64,000 nucleotides of DNA from the NCBI GenBank assembly GCA_965205235.1, contig CBDBGD010000008.1:62001-126000 (forward strand). Reading direction: 5' to 3'. The notes under the pieces were generated by a model that ran no database searches, was not told the DNA's origin, and was given only the letters and a program-made list of their open reading frames with translations. Made by a program: the position numbers and the translations under genes. This document shows, in pieces, positions 60,869 through 64,000 of the stretch. Position 1 is the first letter of the stretch. Each line of letters begins with the position of its first letter. Source of the stretch: CBDBGD01 sp965205235 (GTDB lineage: Bacteria > Chloroflexota > Dehalococcoidia > Lucifugimonadales > UBA1127).

Positions 60869-63361
60869 TCAGAGGGTCCTGACGGCCTGCTCTATGGCTG
60901 CGGTGGCCTGCTGGTAGTCGGCGCCGGGGGTGAAGGTGAGGGGCGGGCCGAAGCGGACCTCGACGCGGCCTCGTCGGAGGAAGGGGAGCCACGAGGGCAT
61001 GCCGAACCGCGTGACCTCCAGTCGTATGGGCACGACGGGGACCCGGCCCTCGACGGCGATGAGGCCCGCGCCCTGCATGAAGGGCTGCATGGGGCCACCG
61101 ACGGTCAGCACGCCCTCCGGGTAGACGAGGACCGACCAGCCACGGTCGATGATGCGGCCCAGGTTCTCAAGGCTGGGGCGGATCGGGCCCTCCCTGGCGA
61201 TGGGAAAGCCGTTGCCCAGGAGGGGGTTCAACACCCACCAGACGGGGTTCTGCCACAGCTCGGCGGCGGCGGCGATGGCGAGATTCCGTCGCCACCGCCG
61301 GGTGACGGCTTTGAGGATGAGGGGGTTGTCCAGGCCCAGGTGGTGGTTGGAGGCGAAGAGGACGGGGCCGGTGAGCCCGGCGAGGTTCTCCCTGCCCGAC
61401 ACCCTCAGGCCGTAGGCGAGGGTCATGAGCGGGAAGACGAGACCCTGCTGGAGGAAGCCGCGGGCCATGCGGGCCCACAATCGCATGCCCCAGACGGGGA
61501 ACTTGACGACGGGCGGACGCCGGGAGCCCTCCTCGACGAGGGCGGCGAGCTGCGCGACCGTGGTCTCCGGCGCGACCTGGGACTCGTCGAGGTAGACGCC
61601 GAGCTCGGCCTCCACGGCGGAGAGGAGCTCGACGCGGCCGAGGGAGTCGAGGTCCAGGTCGTTGCCGAGGCTTGCGGTCTCGGGGACGTCCTCCGGCCGC
61701 GTGCGTGCGACTTCGGCGATGATGTGCACCAGGCCGCGGGGGCCTGGGGAAGCCGGGCGGGCCGCGGGGACTGTCGGAGGGGCCTGTTGGTCGGCGCCGC
61801 GTAGGATGGCGTCGATGACGACCTGGTTCTTCACCTTGAGGGTGTGGGTGCGAGGGAAGTCCTCCTCGGGCCAGACGGTGAAGCCGCGGACTCGCTGCTG
61901 CTCGGCGAGCTGGGCGTTGGTCCAATCGACGGCCTCGCGGGCGGCCTTGGGGTCGTCGAGGATGAGGGCGGCGTGGACCTCGACGGAGGCGCCCCTGGGC
62001 AGGCCGACGACCACGGCGTCGGTCACGTTCGGGTGCTTGACCAGGATGCTCTGGACGTCCTGAGGGTAGACGTTCTGGCCGCTGGGCAGAACGATCATGT
62101 CCTTGACGCGGCCCTGGATGTGGAGGAAACCGTCGTCGTCGAAATAGCCAAGGTCGCCCGTCTTGTACCAGCCGTCCTCGAAAGCCCTGGCGGTCTCCTC
62201 CGGGGCGTTGTAGTAGCCGGGGGTGACATTCTCGCCCTTGACCAGAATCTCGCCGCGGTCGCTGATCCTGACCTGGACGTTGGGGAGGGGGCGGCCGGTG
62301 GAGTCGGGGCGGCGCTCGCGCATGGTGTGGTTGCTGATGACCGGCGAGGCCTCTGTGGCGCCGTAGCCCTGGAGGACCTTGACGCCCAGGAGCTCCCACT
62401 TTCGGCCGAGCTCGCGGTCGAGGGGAGCGCCGCCGGACACGATGAGGTCGAGCTTGCCGCCGAACTGCCGGTGCACTGTGCGGAACAGGTGACGCCGCAG
62501 GCCGAAGGGCACGCGCTCGGCGATCCGGAGCAGGCGCTCCCAGAGCCGTTGCCTGCCCTGTCGGGCCACCTCCCTCTCGATGCCGTTCATCAGCAGCTCC
62601 AACGCCTGGGGGACCATCAGCATGGTCGTGATCCTGCGCTCCCGCATGGTGCGGGCCAGGACGGTGGGCTGCCGGCTGGTGGGGTAGGTGACGCCGGCGC
62701 CGGAGTGGAGGGTCATGAAGAGGCCGCCCATCTGCTCGTACATGTGGCTGAGGGGGAGGATGGACAGGAGCCTGCTGGACGGCGCGACGGTGATGTACTG
62801 GGCGATGCCCTCTATGTTAGCGGTGAGGTTGCGGTGCGTGATCATGACGCCCTTGGGGTCGCCGGTGGTGCCGGACGTGAACATGATTTCGGCGAGGTCG
62901 TCCCGGGCGATGGGGACGGGGGCGGGGTCGGGGAGGCCGGCGATGGCCGCTTCGAGCTCCTCGAACGTGATCTCCGGGACGCCGAGCGCGACATCGCCCT
63001 TGGGCGTGAGGCGCGAGGTGAAGGCGATCTTGGGGTCGGTGCGGGATACGACGCGGGCGACGTAGTCGGGAGCGCTGCGAAGGTCCAGCGGAACGAGCAC
63101 GACGCCCGCCCTGATGCAGCCGAAGAACGCGAGGACCCAGTGCGGGGAGTTGGGGCCCCACAGGATGGCCTGGTCTCCCTTGACGAGACCCCGGCGTTGA
63201 AGAAGGGTGGCGACCCGGCCGGAGTCCTCCCAGAGTTGCTTGTAGGACCAGCGCACATACCGGAAGGCGGGCTTGATGAGCAGGGCGTCACGCGACCCGT
63301 GCCGCCCCACGGCCTCGCGGAGGAGGTCGACCACGGTGTCGCGAACGGGTGTGACGGGCAT
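60869..63361 (-). CDS. Trifunctional fusion: AMP-dependent acyl ligase, acyl carrier domain, PlsC acyltransferase
   Basis: 830 aa. Residues 1 to about 510: acyl-CoA/acyl-ACP synthetase fold with MFTSGTTGDPKGVMITHRN (AMP loop near 160-178), QGYGATEASPVIS, WYKTGDLGYFDDDGF and the hinge GRVKDMIVLPSGQNVYP. About 535-615: carrier domain with LGNDLDLDSLGRVELL, whose Ser takes phosphopantetheine. About 640-830: PlsC/lysophosphatidate acyltransferase with SNHHLGLDNPL (H-x4-D), FPIAREG and VYPEG. It could activate a free fatty acid, load it on its own carrier and transfer it to a lysophospholipid or glycerol phosphate, like a rearranged Aas protein (inference). It starts two bases after the stop of the upstream MBL-fold gene. 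Confidence 0.92.
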   Translation of the reverse strand: MPVTPVRDTVVDLLREAVGRHGSRDALLIKPAFRYVRWSYKQLWEDSGRVATLLQRRGLVKGDQAILWGPNSPHWVLAFFGCIRAGVVLVPLDLRSAPDYVARVVSRTDPKIAFTSRLTPKGDVALGVPEITFEELEAAIAGLPDPAPVPIARDDLAEIMFTSGTTGDPKGVMITHRNLTANIEGIAQYITVAPSSRLLSILPLSHMYEQMGGLFMTLHSGAGVTYPTSRQPTVLARTMRERRITTMLMVPQALELLMNGIEREVARQGRQRLWERLLRIAERVPFGLRRHLFRTVHRQFGGKLDLIVSGGAPLDRELGRKWELLGVKVLQGYGATEASPVISNHTMRERRPDSTGRPLPNVQVRISDRGEILVKGENVTPGYYNAPEETARAFEDGWYKTGDLGYFDDDGFLHIQGRVKDMIVLPSGQNVYPQDVQSILVKHPNVTDAVVVGLPRGASVEVHAALILDDPKAAREAVDWTNAQLAEQQRVRGFTVWPEEDFPRTHTLKVKNQVVIDAILRGADQQAPPTVPAARPASPGPRGLVHIIAEVARTRPEDVPETASLGNDLDLDSLGRVELLSAVEAELGVYLDESQVAPETTVAQLAALVEEGSRRPPVVKFPVWGMRLWARMARGFLQQGLVFPLMTLAYGLRVSGRENLAGLTGPVLFASNHHLGLDNPLILKAVTRRWRRNLAIAAAAELWQNPVWWVLNPLLGNGFPIAREGPIRPSLENLGRIIDRGWSVLVYPEGVLTVGGPMQPFMQGAGLIAVEGRVPVVPIRLEVTRFGMPSWLPFLRRGRVEVRFGPPLTFTPGADYQQATAAIEQAVRTL

Positions 63362-63363
63362 GC

Positions 63364-64000
63364 CTATGGCCTCTGGGGCGCGTTCTGCACAGAGCGGGAG
63401 GGTCGTGCCGTGTGGCGCTCGACGAGACGCCGGAGGGACTCCCAGGCGTTCTTTCGCAGGGGCGGGAAGTGGCTGAAGCAGATGGTCCGGAAGTCCAAGG
63501 TCAGGAGCTTCTCCAGGGAGCGCATGGCCGTGTCGGGGCAGCGGGTGACGCCGGGCGCGGGAGGATAGAGCCGCCAGCCGAACTTGTACTGCAGCGCGTC
63601 GCCGACGATGACTATGCCCTTCTGCGGCAGGTGCAGGCCGACGCTGCCGGGGGTGTGGCCGGGGAGATGGACGATGCGGACCTCGGTGGGGAAGGGTATG
63701 AGGTCGCCGTCCCGGAGGCGCTGGTCGACGGGGACGGGCGCGCCGTTCAGCCGGGACATGGCGGGCCGGGCGAGGGCGGCGAGGAGGTTTGACCGGAGGG
63801 GGCTGGGAGCGGCGACGCCGCCCTCGACGACGTCCGCCTCCGACTCGTGGACGGCGACGGAAACGGCGGCGCCGTCGACAAGCTCTGCGAGGCCGCCGGA
63901 GTGGTCGGGGTGGGCGTGGGTGATAACGACGCGGCTCACGCGGTCGCGGGCGATGCCGCAGTCCCTGAGGCCGCGCATGATGATGCGAGAGCTTCCCGGC
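63364..64000 (-). CDS. Metallo-beta-lactamase-fold hydrolase, 3' part
   Basis: The frame is open to the right edge, so the N-terminus is missing. In the visible part, VVITHAHPDHSGGLAELVDG is the H-x-H-x-D-H zinc motif; HLPGHTPGSVGLHLPQKG gives the third-site His; IVIVGDALQYKFGWRLYP gives the bridging Asp; and RTICFSHFPPL the last His. All di-zinc ligands are present. The upstream PGSSRIIMRGLRDCGI reads as an internal segment, not a start. Translational coupling with the acyl-ligase fusion (two-base gap) suggests a thioesterase or lactonase role in the same lipid pathway; this is inference. Confidence 0.88.
   Translation of the reverse strand, partial: PGSSRIIMRGLRDCGIARDRVSRVVITHAHPDHSGGLAELVDGAAVSVAVHESEADVVEGGVAAPSPLRSNLLAALARPAMSRLNGAPVPVDQRLRDGDLIPFPTEVRIVHLPGHTPGSVGLHLPQKGIVIVGDALQYKFGWRLYPPAPGVTRCPDTAMRSLEKLLTLDFRTICFSHFPPLRKNAWESLRRLVERHTARPSRSVQNAPQRP

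Overview
The window is GC-rich bacterial DNA with dense genes on both strands, and it most likely comes from a Chloroflexota chromosome of the Dehalococcoidia/SAR202 kind. The evidence is a 16S rRNA gene whose text around the 3' domain reads like Dehalococcoidia and which has no 23S or tRNA beside it, lipoprotein-anchored solute binding without outer-membrane genes, heme A synthesis genes, and a striking number of amidohydrolase paralogues. The placement is an inference, because no alignment could be run.

Layout. 0-7.6 kb: start of a PLP-decarboxylase gene, a zinc-type dehydrogenase, tRNA-Arg, a GrdB-like gene interrupted by an in-frame TGA that looks like selenocysteine, DUF488, a YtcJ-like amidohydrolase, small membrane proteins and a collagen-like double-Cache lipoprotein. 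7.9-26 kb: seven amidohydrolase-2 (TIM-barrel, metal-dependent) paralogues, one further amidohydrolase, a broken Gfo/Idh/MocA oxidoreductase, a broken DinB-like gene, and an oligopeptide-type ABC importer operon with two near-duplicate DppB permeases, one DppC permease and an aminotransferase but no ATPase. 26-36.6 kb: a voltage-gated cation channel, methyltransferases, a beta-hydroxyacid-dehydrogenase-like enzyme, a fused 1211-aa ABC exporter, ctaB-ctaA, a ROK protein and a VOC protein. 36.9-44.3 kb: a multiply frameshifted histidine kinase-receiver-wHTH gene, tRNA-Ala, ilvD with one frameshift, a PrpD/MmgE enzyme with an MFS carrier, and a wrecked HsdR-N-like nuclease gene. 44.4-49 kb: S9 peptidase, Nudix, hicAB, an M24 protein and an orphan antitoxin. 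49-58.5 kb: thyX, a deaminase-type amidohydrolase, acetamidase, DUF1028 and a DAO-type oxidase, bracketed by inverted copies of a dispersed repeat; then an eighth amidohydrolase-2, a HEPN protein and a cupin. 59-64 kb: 16S rRNA, then an AMP-ligase/acyl carrier/PlsC fusion behind a metallo-beta-lactamase-fold hydrolase.

How the parts fit. The accessory content is about taking up and hydrolysing or decarboxylating organic molecules: amidohydrolases, acetamidase, PrpD, DAO oxidase, S9 and M24 peptidase-fold proteins, and peptide-type importers. This is the pattern expected of a heterotroph living on refractory organic matter. Housekeeping genes (16S, two tRNAs, ilvD, thyX, ctaAB) are scattered among them.

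Sequence quality matters here. At least eight single-base insertions break otherwise well-conserved reading frames, so some apparent pseudogenes may be assembly errors. The HsdR-like remnant, and the degraded ATP-binding boxes of the kinase, look like true decay.
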